Shown one piece after another: positions 1-8,294 of a stretch of DNA of 64,000 nt. Position 1 is the stretch's first letter, and each line of letters starts with the position of its first letter. The notes below the pieces were generated by a model. The model saw only the letters and a program-made list of their open reading frames with translations. It ran no database searches and was not told where the DNA came from. The stretch is from Muribaculaceae bacterium. Lineage in GTDB: Bacteria > Bacteroidota > Bacteroidia > Bacteroidales > Muribaculaceae. The position numbers and the translations under genes are program-made. Location: assembly GCA_017399915.1 (NCBI GenBank), contig JAFQAS010000050.1, positions 62,001-126,000 on the forward strand, written 5' to 3'.

Positions 1-387
1 AGGGGGAGTACCATAATTTTTGTAGCCAAATCCCCAAAGGTTGATAAGTGGAGAAACTGACGGGTCAAATGCTCCGCCACTCCATTGGTTGACTTGCTTT
101 GACGTTTCAAATACTGTTGCTAACATTGAGTCAACTTCTGCATCTTCGCCATTGTTGATGCGAGTAATTAAGGAGTTGGGGCAGAAAGGTGACAAAGATA
201 ACTCCACCTCTCGCAACACCGGCTGAATGGAATCATCAAGCGTTTTCGATGCGATATAAGTGATGTGATATTGAGTATTCCACACCACCCCCTCGGCCTT
301 ATATTGCTGATTATTGGAGCAAGAGGCAAATATGAATAAACCACAAATAGAGGTTAATATAGTCGATATATATGTCGTAATTTTCAT
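1..387 (-). CDS. apbE: FAD:protein FMN transferase (ApbE family) lipoprotein, 5' part only
   Basis: The minus-strand frame starts at ATG 387 and stays open to the window edge (129 codons), so only the N-terminal third is present. The product starts with a signal peptide ending in a lipobox (FASC, Cys23), typical of ApbE anchored on the periplasmic side. Recognisable ApbE signatures are VVWNTQYHITY just after the lipobox, SLSPFCPNSLITRINNG, and SGGAFDPSVSPLINLWGFG at the cut end. ApbE proteins covalently attach FMN to Thr residues of membrane redox proteins such as the RnfG and NqrC subunits; that role is family knowledge. A -7 like element TACTTTTG lies at 411..404 on the same strand. The Mg-binding and C-terminal parts are outside the window. 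Confidence 0.88.
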   Translation of the reverse strand, partial: MKITTYISTILTSICGLFIFASCSNNQQYKAEGVVWNTQYHITYIASKTLDDSIQPVLREVELSLSPFCPNSLITRINNGEDAEVDSMLATVFETSKQVNQWSGGAFDPSVSPLINLWGFGYKNYGTPP

Positions 388-403
388 GGGTGATAAATTT
401 CTT

Positions 404-411
404 CAAAAGTA
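404..411 (-). promoter_or_regulatory. Candidate -7 element for apbE
   Basis: TACTTTTG on the minus strand fits the Bacteroidetes TAnnTTTG consensus and lies 17 bp before the apbE ATG. The nearest TTTG (432..429) is only 17 bp away, shorter than the usual 19-21, so the -33 assignment is weak. Confidence 0.4.
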
Positions 412-523
412 ATAAATTAAAACCGAAACAAAAAATTATTTGAAGTGTTTAACTTGGTGGAAATTTTAGTGGAGTTTTCAGAAGGGTATTATGAAAAAAT
501 ATGGGATTTTAATCTTTTTTAAC

Positions 524-555
524 TTGTGGGGGGGGGTAAATTATGGATATATTTG
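524..555 (+). promoter_or_regulatory. Promoter with a G9 homopolymer in the -33/-7 spacer
   Basis: TTG at 524-526 and TATATTTG at 548-555 form a Bacteroidetes-type promoter with a 21 bp spacer, 37 bp before the lipoprotein ATG at 593. A run of nine G (528-536) lies inside the spacer. Slippage in this run would change the -33/-7 distance and could switch expression on and off. The boxes and the tract are directly visible; phase variation is inference. Confidence 0.55.
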
Positions 556-592
556 TAGTTCATAAGATATTAACTTAATATAAAATAACATT

Positions 593-1285
593 ATGAACAA
601 ACTTAAAATTTTTAGTATTGGAGCTTGTGTGGCTTTATGCATGGGATTTGCATCATGTGAGAATGATGAACCAGGATCTCCTATAGTAGATGAATATGGA
701 ATTAGTTTGACGCAAGAGGTAGATTTAGGTCTCCCGAGTGGCCTTATTTGGGCTGGTTGGAATGTCGGAGCCTCTTCTCCTGAACAGTATGGTGGCTATT
801 ATGCATGGGGAGAATTAGAGGAAAAAGATGACTATACTTTAAGTAATTATCACTATTATAACGATAAGAATAATGATGGGAAATTGGATAAAGAAACTGA
901 ATATGAGTATCTTGGAGATGAAATAAGTGGCACACAATATGATGTGGCACGTCATAAATGGGGCAATGATTGGAGATTGCCTACTCATGACGAGTTAGAC
1001 GAGTTGATTACAAATTGTACTTTTACATGGATGACATATGAAGGGGTAAATGGTTGTAAAGTAACAGGCCCCAATGGGAATAGTGTTTTTTTTCCGGCTG
1101 CGGGAACTATTGCCAATGGCTATCGTAACCATGAAACTACTATTGGATGGTATGTTAGTGGAACATTTACAACAGAAGATTTGCCATTGGTGAGTATGCT
1201 GAGAGCGAGTGAGTCTAGTCATGATATATCTTATTCAATAGTGAGATATGCCGGCTATACTGTTCGCCCGGTAAAAAGCAAATAG
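593..1285 (+). CDS. Secreted lipoprotein with a FISUMP-like (Fibrobacter paralogous) domain
   Basis: This 230-residue protein starts with a signal peptide and lipobox (GFASC, Cys22), so it should be anchored to a membrane as a lipoprotein. The body has the pattern of the Fib_succ_major / FISUMP family common in gut Bacteroidales: VDLGLPSGLIWAGWNVG, YGGYYAWGE, ARHKWGNDWRLPTHDEL, VFFPAAGTI and a C-terminal YTVRPVK. The family resembles formylglycine-generating-enzyme-like C-type lectin folds, but its function is unknown. The gene stands alone between divergent apbE and a convergent small-gene cassette, with a strong terminator behind it. The most notable feature is the G-tract in its promoter. 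Family call is by motif; function is not known. Confidence 0.72.
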   Translation: MNKLKIFSIGACVALCMGFASCENDEPGSPIVDEYGISLTQEVDLGLPSGLIWAGWNVGASSPEQYGGYYAWGELEEKDDYTLSNYHYYNDKNNDGKLDKETEYEYLGDEISGTQYDVARHKWGNDWRLPTHDELDELITNCTFTWMTYEGVNGCKVTGPNGNSVFFPAAGTIANGYRNHETTIGWYVSGTFTTEDLPLVSMLRASESSHDISYSIVRYAGYTVRPVKSK

Positions 1286-1340
1286 AATTTTGATAAAATA
1301 CAATATCCGATAAATTTTTATTGGACAGAAATAATTAATA

Positions 1341-1389
1341 ACAAGTAATCCGAGTTGAGTGCATTAAAATCTCAACTCGGATTACTTGT
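1341..1389. terminator. Bidirectional terminator between convergent genes
   Basis: A perfect 19 bp inverted repeat (1341-1359 and 1371-1389, starting ACAAGTAATCCGAG) with an 11 nt loop lies between the plus-strand lipoprotein and the minus-strand DUF3791-like gene. The ends are A/T-rich on both sides, as expected for a terminator used from both directions. Confidence 0.8.
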
Positions 1390-1403
1390 TTCATATATAT
1401 AGC

Positions 1404-1616
1404 TTATTTGCTTGGAAAACATTCAATCGTGAGTTCTTCAGCTAAATATTCATCACTTAGGCAGTGCATGTCGGCAATGCCGTTGCTTATTAGCTCAAAG
1501 GTTTTTGAGTTATAGAATAGGTTTAGAGCCTCTTCGTAGGAGATGTGGTTGTTCTCGGCAAATAACTTTACAATACGAGCATATTTTCGTTGTAATAGTA
1601 TTTTATTCGCAATCAT
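1404..1616 (-). CDS. Small DUF3791-like protein, third gene of the DUF3990 cassette
   Basis: A 70-residue soluble protein starting 4 bp after the DUF3990 stop codon, so it is co-transcribed and probably translationally linked. It has a predicted helical N-terminus (KYARIVKLFAENNHISYEEALNLFYNS) and a C-terminal SDEYLAEELTIE stretch. Its layout (is-yEEAl-lFy-S then li-gi-dmHc-s-eYla-El) matches small proteins found beside DUF3990 in Bacteroidales and Clostridia and resembles DUF3791. If the cassette is a toxin-antitoxin unit, this would be one of two small partner proteins. Assignment to DUF3791 itself is less sure than for the first gene. No membrane segment or signal peptide. Confidence 0.6.
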   Translation of the reverse strand: MIANKILLQRKYARIVKLFAENNHISYEEALNLFYNSKTFELISNGIADMHCLSDEYLAEELTIECFPSK

Positions 1617-1620
1617 TATA

Positions 1621-2094
1621 TTATAATTTTTGAGAAGAGATATGAGTCAAAAAATCGTTGAGAATCGATTGGTTTGTATTGCAAATCTGATGGTTAGGCT
1701 TTTTGAACATTAATTGATTGAGAGCTTGCTCACGTGTATATATTCCCGAAAAATATAAGTCAATAGTGTCAAATACTTGGTCATCGGCAATTCCCCCTTC
1801 AATAATGTCAAATGTTGATTTTGATATTCCTTTTCGACTTTTTAAAACAAAATCAAGCCATTCACTATCATATTTCTCGAATTTTTTATGAGTAAATCGA
1901 GTGAATACAATTTCGTCTAATTCATATATATTTAGATAGGCATTTTCTCCTTTTTTGATAAATCGTTGTCCATACTTTATGGCTTGTGATTCTAATATGG
2001 TACAATAAAACCCTCTCCCGAAATCAAGGTAGTTTCGTGAGTATTTTATGTTGGGTTTTGCTACTTCAATATTAGATGTGTGATATATTCTCAT
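1621..2094 (-). CDS. DUF3990 protein (ADP-ribosyltransferase-like fold)
   Basis: A 157-residue protein. The start was set at ATG 2094 because it overlaps the TGA of the upstream DUF3791 gene as ATGA (4 bp overlap) and because the product then begins with the family's typical MRIYHTSN; the frame is open further upstream but that part is out-of-frame DUF3791. DUF3990 features are YHTSNIEVAKPNI, then RNYLDFGRGFYCTILESQAIKYGQRF, and the C-terminal GGIADDQVFDTIDLYFSG...QICNTNQSILNDFL. Members are considered related to ADP-ribosyltransferases; H5, the DFGRGFY segment and the C-terminal NxQ would be the candidate NAD-site elements. It is flanked by two small genes in one transcript, which suggests the toxin-like member of a toxin-antitoxin cassette. 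Activity is inference. Confidence 0.75.
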   Translation of the reverse strand: MRIYHTSNIEVAKPNIKYSRNYLDFGRGFYCTILESQAIKYGQRFIKKGENAYLNIYELDEIVFTRFTHKKFEKYDSEWLDFVLKSRKGISKSTFDIIEGGIADDQVFDTIDLYFSGIYTREQALNQLMFKKPNHQICNTNQSILNDFLTHISSQKL

Positions 2095-2309
2095 TGGACT
2101 AAGATTCCTTTTTTCTGCATAAAATTGATGAGGTCTTCCACAATATATTCTTTTGAGAAGGTGTGTAATACGTCGTAGCATGGAACAATATATCCCGATA
2201 TAATGTTTGCTTCTTGCATTTTGTGATATATATCGCGAGCACTCATCTTCAAGTGGTCGGCAACGCTTCCAATGCAAAATATCGTGAAATTTAATGTTTT
2301 AAAGTCCAT
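2091..2309 (-). CDS. DUF3791 protein, first gene of the DUF3990 cassette
   Basis: A 72-residue protein with the DUF3791 pattern: FTIFCIGSVADHLKMSARDIYHKM, then YDVLHTFSKEYIVEDLINFMQ. Its stop overlaps the DUF3990 start by 4 bp (ATGA), which indicates translational coupling. A -7 element TATATTTG at 2343..2336 on the same strand could start the transcript of all three genes. DUF3791 genes are repeatedly found next to DUF3990 genes; an antitoxin or partner role is plausible but unproven. No DNA-binding motif is obvious. Confidence 0.75.
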   Translation of the reverse strand: MDFKTLNFTIFCIGSVADHLKMSARDIYHKMQEANIISGYIVPCYDVLHTFSKEYIVEDLINFMQKKGILVQ

Positions 2310-2335
2310 TCTCTATATCTTTTGCCATTATTCTG

Positions 2336-2343
2336 CAAATATA
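2336..2343 (-). promoter_or_regulatory. Candidate -7 element for the DUF3791/DUF3990 cassette
   Basis: TATATTTG on the minus strand, 26 bp upstream of the first DUF3791 ATG. No good TTTG was found at the usual distance. The rest of 2344-2557 shows no gene. Confidence 0.45.
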
Positions 2344-2557
2344 ACAAATTTCTATCATAATTTGTCGATTTTGTTGATTTTTAGATGGCAATTTGGTGTT
2401 ATTTGTGTAAAGGGAAAATAAATGTGTCCTAAAAATAAACATCTGCGTGTGTCAGTGAAAATCTGTGAATGATATTGTTTTAGGTTGCGATAAATTGCAA
2501 ATGTAGCATTCTTAATAATATTTAGGAAAATTCTTAAGGGGGATTAAACAAAAAAGG

Positions 2558-2588
2558 TTTGAGATGTGTTATTTTTTATATAACTTTA
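2558..2588 (+). promoter_or_regulatory. Promoter of the DJ-1 family gene
   Basis: TTTG at 2558-2561, a 19 bp spacer and TAACTTTA at 2581-2588 fit the Bacteroidetes -33/-7 pattern with one mismatch. The element lies about 50 bp before the ATG at 2641. Confidence 0.6.
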
Positions 2589-2640
2589 CGAAGTTGAAAA
2601 AAACAATCAATTATTAACCTACAAACTTAATGTAAATTTT

Positions 2641-3216
2641 ATGAAGCGATCATTTTTATTTTTAGCCGAAGGATTTGAGGAAATAGAAGCGTTGACTGTT
2701 GTTGATGTGATGCGTCGTGCCGGTATGGATTTAAAGACAGTGTCGATTACTGACGACCATAAAGTGCTTGGCGCTCATGGTATTCCAGTATTGGCCGATA
2801 TGCTTATCGCTGAGGCTGATTTGGCTAACGCCGAATGGCTCATTGCTCCCGGTGGAATGCCCGGCTCAACCAATTTGGCCAATAGCGAAACTCTCAGCAA
2901 AGCACTCAAAGCTCATGCACAAGCCGGTGGTAAAATTGCCGCAATATGTGCGGCTCCTGCTGTGGTGCTTTATCCTCTCGGTATTCTTGATGGAAAAGAA
3001 GCGACATGCTATCCCGGTTTTGAAGGCGAATGTGTGAAAGCAGTGATGCGCGACACTCCAGTCGTAGCTCTTGATAATATCATTACTGCCAACGGCCCAG
3101 CTACTGCATTGCGCTTTGCATTGGCTATCGTGGCTAATTCAATGGGCGAAGGTGTGGCTCAAGAAGTGGGCAGCGGAATGTTGCATTACACTCGCTCAAT
3201 GAACTTTTATTTCTAA
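2641..3216 (+). CDS. DJ-1/PfpI family protein
   Basis: A 191-residue cytoplasmic protein of the DJ-1/ThiJ/PfpI superfamily (YajL-like branch). The N-terminus has FLFLAEGFEEIEALTVVDVMRRAG with the conserved acidic residue (Glu16), and the nucleophile elbow AAICAAPAVVL places the reactive cysteine at Cys103. The C-terminal ITANGPATALRFALAIV is also typical. Members are reported as protein/nucleotide deglycases, chaperones or glyoxalases; the exact role cannot be told from sequence. It is monocistronic: its own promoter at 2558-2588 and a hairpin terminator at 3442-3481. Confidence 0.85.
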   Translation: MKRSFLFLAEGFEEIEALTVVDVMRRAGMDLKTVSITDDHKVLGAHGIPVLADMLIAEADLANAEWLIAPGGMPGSTNLANSETLSKALKAHAQAGGKIAAICAAPAVVLYPLGILDGKEATCYPGFEGECVKAVMRDTPVVALDNIITANGPATALRFALAIVANSMGEGVAQEVGSGMLHYTRSMNFYF

Positions 3217-3416
3217 AGGGAACTTATATAAGCCCCACGAATTAATTAAATAGTAGTTATTGGGAATGTTCTTTTATGTGCTTTATGCTTTTATTTGGCA
3301 TCTTTTTACCTTTGTTTCAATCGCATAGCTCAATATGCTCATTCGACAAAAAACAAAAATCTGCTCAAATAAAATTTATAAATCTCCATAAAGCAATTTT
3401 TAGAAGTTCCCTTAAT
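3217..3416. repeat. Gene-free stretch bounded by 10 bp inverted repeats
   Basis: AAGGGAACTT directly after the DJ-1 stop and its reverse complement AAGTTCCCTT near 3406 bound an AT-rich stretch of about 200 bp with no gene. The arrangement resembles a small non-autonomous element (MITE-like), but no clear target duplication is visible. Confidence 0.3.
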
Positions 3417-3441
3417 AAACGAATAAGTTATGCATAAAGAG

Positions 3442-3481
3442 GTGCGCATAGGCTGAAAATGAGTCGAATGCGCACTTTTTA
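3442..3481 (+). terminator. Terminator before tamB
   Basis: GTGCGCAT (3442-3449) pairs with ATGCGCAC (3468-3475) and is followed by TTTTTATTT, a standard intrinsic terminator that isolates tamB from the upstream gene. Confidence 0.7.
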
Positions 3482-3513
3482 TTTGCAAAACCGGTGATTT
3501 TGAGCTAAATTTG
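3482..3513 (+). promoter_or_regulatory. tamB promoter
   Basis: TTTG at 3482-3485, a 20 bp spacer and TAAATTTG at 3506-3513 are a full match to the Bacteroidetes consensus. Transcription should begin around 3520, leaving a leader of only about 10 nt before ATG 3530; this excludes an in-frame TTG at 3515 as the start. Confidence 0.72.
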
Positions 3514-3529
3514 CTTGTTTATAGGAGAA

Positions 3530-6500
3530 ATGAAAATCAAACGGATAATATTTAGAACGCTCAGCGCATTATGGTGGACGGCAGTGGCATTGCTATTGCT
3601 CGTTCTTGGTGCTATTCAAGTTCTATATTCCGATTGGTATCAAGATGAATTGCGCTCAAAACTCGTATCGCATATAAATGCGACACAAGATATAAAAGTA
3701 ACGCTCGATAAACTATCGATTGATTTCCCTATAAATGTTACTATTGAGGGGTTGTCGGTAGTTGACTCCGAAAAGGATACATTGATAGCGGCCAAATCAT
3801 TTAATGCCTATGTAAATCCATTGCCATTGATGAAAGGCGAAGTTTCGGTTGAAAATGCATTCCTTCGTTCGGCTCGATATCGAATAGGTCATGTAGATTC
3901 TGCCCAATGTATAAACATATCGGCCAATAAGATGATGCTATATGAGTCGCAAGTGTTGTTGAATGAGAATGCGATAAACTTATCGAAAGCGAATCTCGAA
4001 GGAGGTCGTGTAGATATGATAATAAAAGAGGACACAACAACCACGAGTGATGAAGATGAGGATAGCACAAAATCGAAACCGTGGCACATAAAGGCTCAAA
4101 GCTTAAACTTGAAAGATTTTGCATATTCCATGTCGATTGAATCTTCCATTGATTCATTGGGTACGCATTTCGGAAACGCTTATTTCGAGGCGGTTGACAT
4201 TGATATGGACGCACAAAAGGTGAAAGCAAAATCTATCAAAGGAGATCGCCTTAACGCATCATATATCGCCTCGGCATCAACGCCTGCGAAAAGCAATAAA
4301 ACAAAATCGAAGAAGAATACAAAAGATAAAGAATCATCTTCATCTCAACCATGGATTGTGGAAATTGATACGATTGATTTCACTAAATCAAAAGCATTAT
4401 ATACAACCGCAGGGGTGAAGCCCTCGGCAGGGATTGATTTTGGTTATTTGCAAGTCGATAATCTCGATTTGGCAATATCTTCATTCTATAATAAAGCCTC
4501 AGAAATATCACTAAACATCAATAACCTCAATGCCGAGGAGCGTTGTGGTGTGAAATTGCGTGGACATGGCGAATTTGTGATGGATTCGGATTTGATGCAA
4601 ATTCGCAAATTTGATTTGCGAACCAATAATTCTCATCTGAAAGTAGATGGATCCTTGGGAATGGATGGCGACTTGAGTCGTGATTTTACAGTGCCAGTGG
4701 CATTGAAAGGGAACGGCTCGATAGCTGTGAAAGATATCGCGATGATGTTTCCGCTGTATAAACCCATGCTAAAGGGTATGCCTATGCACGATAAAATCAC
4801 ACTTGATGTAAATGTAAGTGGTTCGGTAGATGATTTGACAATAAAGAAACTATATGCCGATGTTGCGGGGCGAGCTAATGTCAATGCAAAAGGATATGTG
4901 GCATATGTGTCGAATTTTGACAAAATGCGTGGTACACTCGATGTGAGTGGAGCTATTATTGATGCTGATTTTGTGAATGCTTATTTAGAAGATGATTTGT
5001 CAGATGATATAACGTTGCCTAAAATGTCGGTATCGGGATTGGTCGATTTTTCTCCCGGTTTGATTTCGGGTGATGTGAAAGCAAAAACAAATGGTGGAGA
5101 TATGGCTCTTACTGCCGAATGGAATAGTAAGAAAACCGGATATGACGTAGATCTCGATTTGAACCAATTCCCGGTTGACGCATTCGTGCCTCGTTATGGT
5201 GTGGGGAAAGTGAGTGGTTCATTAAGCGCAAAAGGGGAGCGATTTGACCCATTTGACCTTTCGATGAAAGTTGTGGCACAAGCCGATATTAAGAGTGCCG
5301 AATATATGGGGGTGAAGTATGAATCGATACGCGCCAAGGTGGAGAAAGAAGGTAATAACGCAGATATAGAACTGAATTCAGAAAATCCTACCGCCAACCT
5401 CGACCTCACGGCAAGTTGTAAATTTGATCGTACATCGTTGGAATGGGACGTAGTTGCCGATGTGCGTCATTTTGATTTATATGCATTTAATCTTGATGAA
5501 TCCAATAGCTCGATTGCCGGACAAATCACTACAAAAGGATTTTTTGATAACAAACAACGGGCTTTAAATGGCGAGATGCAAGTAGATAATGTGCTATATG
5601 TAGGTCCCGAAATGGAATTGCCTATAAGTGATGTAAATGTCAAAGCTATAGCAAATGATTCGGTGACAAACTTCTCGTTGAAGAGCGATGATTTGGCTAT
5701 GCTTGCAAGTACTCCTGAATTGCCAAACGCAGAAATGCTTGATAAATTCATGAGTGCTTATGAGGAAATAAATACCCAAATAAAGGAGCGAAGCATTGAT
5801 GTGGAGAAAGTGCAACAAATGTTGCCTAAATTTACTTTGTTGTTCCGTTCGGGCCCGAATAATTTATTGGCACAACAAATTGCCGCATTGGGATATGAAT
5901 TTAAACGGGTGGCAATCAGAGCAAAGAATGATAGCCAGATTGACCTTACCGCACGTTTGCGCGATTTCCGTAATGGCTCTACCGCAATAGATACACTTAA
6001 GATTGAGGCTCATCAATATGGTAAAATTTTGATGTATAATGCCGTGATGGGAAATCGTCCGGGAACACTTGATGAGTTTGCACATGTTGATGTGGAAGGA
6101 TATCTTGCCAATGATTTGGTATCGGCCTATCTGCATCATCGAAACATAAAAGGCGAAGTGGGATATGATATAGGGGCATTGGCTCAAGTGGGAGATTCGA
6201 TAGTGAGATTTGAGCTATTCCCCGAAGAACCTATTATTGCGTATAAGCAATGGCATATTAACGATGAAAACTTTATAGACTACAACCTGTTTACTCAACA
6301 TATCGATGCCGATGTGTCGGTGAATAATGCAATAAGTTCAGTGAGAATTTATACTGAACATGCAGAGCATACCGACCATGCTGAGGGAGAATTGCATCAA
6401 GAGGATATAATTGTTAAGGTAAAAGATTTGCAACTCTCGGAATGGATGGTGATAGATCCCGACAGTCCCCCGATGAAGGGCGATGTGTCGGCCGATTTGA

Positions 6501-8278
6501 GAATAAATTGGGGTAATGGCCGATTGAATGGAAGTGGTTCGGTAGCTCTTGAAGATTTCTTCTTTGGGCAAGAGCGTGTAGGCTCATTTGTAGCCGATTT
6601 AGGAGTGTCGACCGATAAGACAGGGAAAATAATTGCCGATGCTACATTGAATGTTGACGGAGTTAAAACTATGACCTTGTCGGGAGCCTTAAATGATGAA
6701 AATGACGAATCGCCATTCAAACTTGATATGACGATGATTCACTTCCCGCTAACAGTGGTCAATCCATTATTGCCTCCCGATATGGCTTCATTAACAGGGG
6801 CTATAAACGGTCAATTAAAGGTGTCGGGAAACCAAGATAGCCCAATTTTTAATGGCGAAATGAGTTTGGATTCAGCGTCAATTATGGTCGACATGATAGG
6901 CACAAAATTCAATATGTCGAATGAAAAGCTGAAAGTTGTGGATAATGTGATTTCATTTGACAACTATTCGATATCGGGTGTTAATAATAATCCATTAAGC
7001 ATTAATGGGTCGATTGATATTACCGAATTATCATCTCCTCAAATCGATTTGTCGTTTAAGGCCCGCAATATGCAGATAATAGGAAGCAACAAGTCGAAAA
7101 AGGCCGATGTATATGGAAAAGGCTATGTTGATGTAGATGCCGATGTGAGAGGAGATTTGTCGGAATTGGATATTGATGCAACGATAGATTTATTACGAGG
7201 GTCGAATATCACATATATAATACCCGATGCAACATCAACGCTATCATCTTACAATGTTGATGATATGGTGAAGTTTGTGGATTTCTCTGATACTACGGCC
7301 GATGTGGCAAGAGAGCGTTTGATGAAAAATATGCAGATTGAGTTAGATGCGGCCCTAATTGTGTCGGAAGGAACTACTATTAATGTGGATTTGTCGACCG
7401 ATGGTAAGAATAGAGTACAACTGCAAGGCGGTGGAACTATTAATTATTCGTTGTCATCGATGGAAGATGGAAGAATGACAGGTCGTTACACTATCAACAA
7501 AGGTTTTGTGCGATATACTCCTCCTTTAATGTCGGAAAAATTGTTTGACTTTAAAGAGGGCAGTTATGTGGCGTTTAATGGAGATATAATGAACCCCACA
7601 TTGAGTCTGTCGGCAGTTGATAATATAAAAGCAAATGTGACACAAGAGGGCCAAGATTCAAGGTTGATAAACTTTGATGTGGAAATTAATGTCACAAATA
7701 CTTTAAATAACATGAACGTGGCATTTGATTTATCTACACCCGATGATATAACGATTGCCAATGAGTTGGCTTCGATGAGTGCCGAGCAACGTGCAAATCA
7801 GGCAATGAATATGTTGCTTTACAATGTTTATTCGGGTCCCGGAGCGACAGCCAATAGCAATTTCTCGGGCAATCCGTTGTATGCGTTTGTAGAGTCGAAA
7901 GTGAATTCATGGGTGGCAAATAATGTGAAGTTTGTGGATATTTCATTTGGTATAGATCAATATGATAAAACTACCGATGGAAGCACATCTAAAACAACAA
8001 GTTATAGCTATAAGGTGTCGAAAACATTATTTGACGACCGATTTAAGATTGTTGTGGGTGGTAACTATTCTACCGATGCCGACGCTGATGAAAATTATTC
8101 ACAAAATCTCATTAATGACATATCATTTGAGTATATGATAAACAAGAGTGGCTCAATGTATGTGAAATTGTTCCGTCAAGTGGGATATGAAAGTATTCTT
8201 GAAGGCGAAGTGATACAAACCGGGGTGGGTTTTGTGTATAAACGCAAACTTAAATCGTTGCGCGATTTGTTTAGATAA
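3530..8278 (+). CDS. tamB: Translocation and assembly module protein TamB (DUF490)
   Basis: A 1582-residue protein, start chosen at ATG 3530 because an AGGAG lies just before it and the promoter leaves no room for an earlier codon. It has one N-terminal membrane segment (about residues 8-32, LWWTAVALLLLVLGAIQVL), then a long AsmA/TamB-type body of repeating beta-strand patterns, two low-complexity Ser/Lys/Asp patches (near residues 170-185 and 250-270), and a C-terminal DUF490-like region with GGGTINYSLSSMEDGRMTGRYTINKG and GVGFVYKRKLKSLRDLFR at the end. TamB proteins span the periplasm and are tied to outer-membrane protein assembly and lipid transport. The next gene, 16 bp downstream, is its Bacteroidetes partner TamL. 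Confidence 0.88.
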   Translation: MKIKRIIFRTLSALWWTAVALLLLVLGAIQVLYSDWYQDELRSKLVSHINATQDIKVTLDKLSIDFPINVTIEGLSVVDSEKDTLIAAKSFNAYVNPLPLMKGEVSVENAFLRSARYRIGHVDSAQCINISANKMMLYESQVLLNENAINLSKANLEGGRVDMIIKEDTTTTSDEDEDSTKSKPWHIKAQSLNLKDFAYSMSIESSIDSLGTHFGNAYFEAVDIDMDAQKVKAKSIKGDRLNASYIASASTPAKSNKTKSKKNTKDKESSSSQPWIVEIDTIDFTKSKALYTTAGVKPSAGIDFGYLQVDNLDLAISSFYNKASEISLNINNLNAEERCGVKLRGHGEFVMDSDLMQIRKFDLRTNNSHLKVDGSLGMDGDLSRDFTVPVALKGNGSIAVKDIAMMFPLYKPMLKGMPMHDKITLDVNVSGSVDDLTIKKLYADVAGRANVNAKGYVAYVSNFDKMRGTLDVSGAIIDADFVNAYLEDDLSDDITLPKMSVSGLVDFSPGLISGDVKAKTNGGDMALTAEWNSKKTGYDVDLDLNQFPVDAFVPRYGVGKVSGSLSAKGERFDPFDLSMKVVAQADIKSAEYMGVKYESIRAKVEKEGNNADIELNSENPTANLDLTASCKFDRTSLEWDVVADVRHFDLYAFNLDESNSSIAGQITTKGFFDNKQRALNGEMQVDNVLYVGPEMELPISDVNVKAIANDSVTNFSLKSDDLAMLASTPELPNAEMLDKFMSAYEEINTQIKERSIDVEKVQQMLPKFTLLFRSGPNNLLAQQIAALGYEFKRVAIRAKNDSQIDLTARLRDFRNGSTAIDTLKIEAHQYGKILMYNAVMGNRPGTLDEFAHVDVEGYLANDLVSAYLHHRNIKGEVGYDIGALAQVGDSIVRFELFPEEPIIAYKQWHINDENFIDYNLFTQHIDADVSVNNAISSVRIYTEHAEHTDHAEGELHQEDIIVKVKDLQLSEWMVIDPDSPPMKGDVSADLRINWGNGRLNGSGSVALEDFFFGQERVGSFVADLGVSTDKTGKIIADATLNVDGVKTMTLSGALNDENDESPFKLDMTMIHFPLTVVNPLLPPDMASLTGAINGQLKVSGNQDSPIFNGEMSLDSASIMVDMIGTKFNMSNEKLKVVDNVISFDNYSISGVNNNPLSINGSIDITELSSPQIDLSFKARNMQIIGSNKSKKADVYGKGYVDVDADVRGDLSELDIDATIDLLRGSNITYIIPDATSTLSSYNVDDMVKFVDFSDTTADVARERLMKNMQIELDAALIVSEGTTINVDLSTDGKNRVQLQGGGTINYSLSSMEDGRMTGRYTINKGFVRYTPPLMSEKLFDFKEGSYVAFNGDIMNPTLSLSAVDNIKANVTQEGQDSRLINFDVEINVTNTLNNMNVAFDLSTPDDITIANELASMSAEQRANQAMNMLLYNVYSGPGATANSNFSGNPLYAFVESKVNSWVANNVKFVDISFGIDQYDKTTDGSTSKTTSYSYKVSKTLFDDRFKIVVGGNYSTDADADENYSQNLINDISFEYMINKSGSMYVKLFRQVGYESILEGEVIQTGVGFVYKRKLKSLRDLFR

Positions 8279-8294
8279 AAAGTGAGTTTCGACG

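Noticed and set aside
1621..2277. A 218-codon version of the DUF3990 gene
   Set aside because: The first 61 codons overlap the DUF3791 gene in another frame and show no family pattern; ATG 2094 gives the normal N-terminus and an ATGA overlap.
3801..4229. Long minus-strand frames inside tamB and other large genes
   Set aside because: They are antisense shadows without signal peptides, families or promoters.
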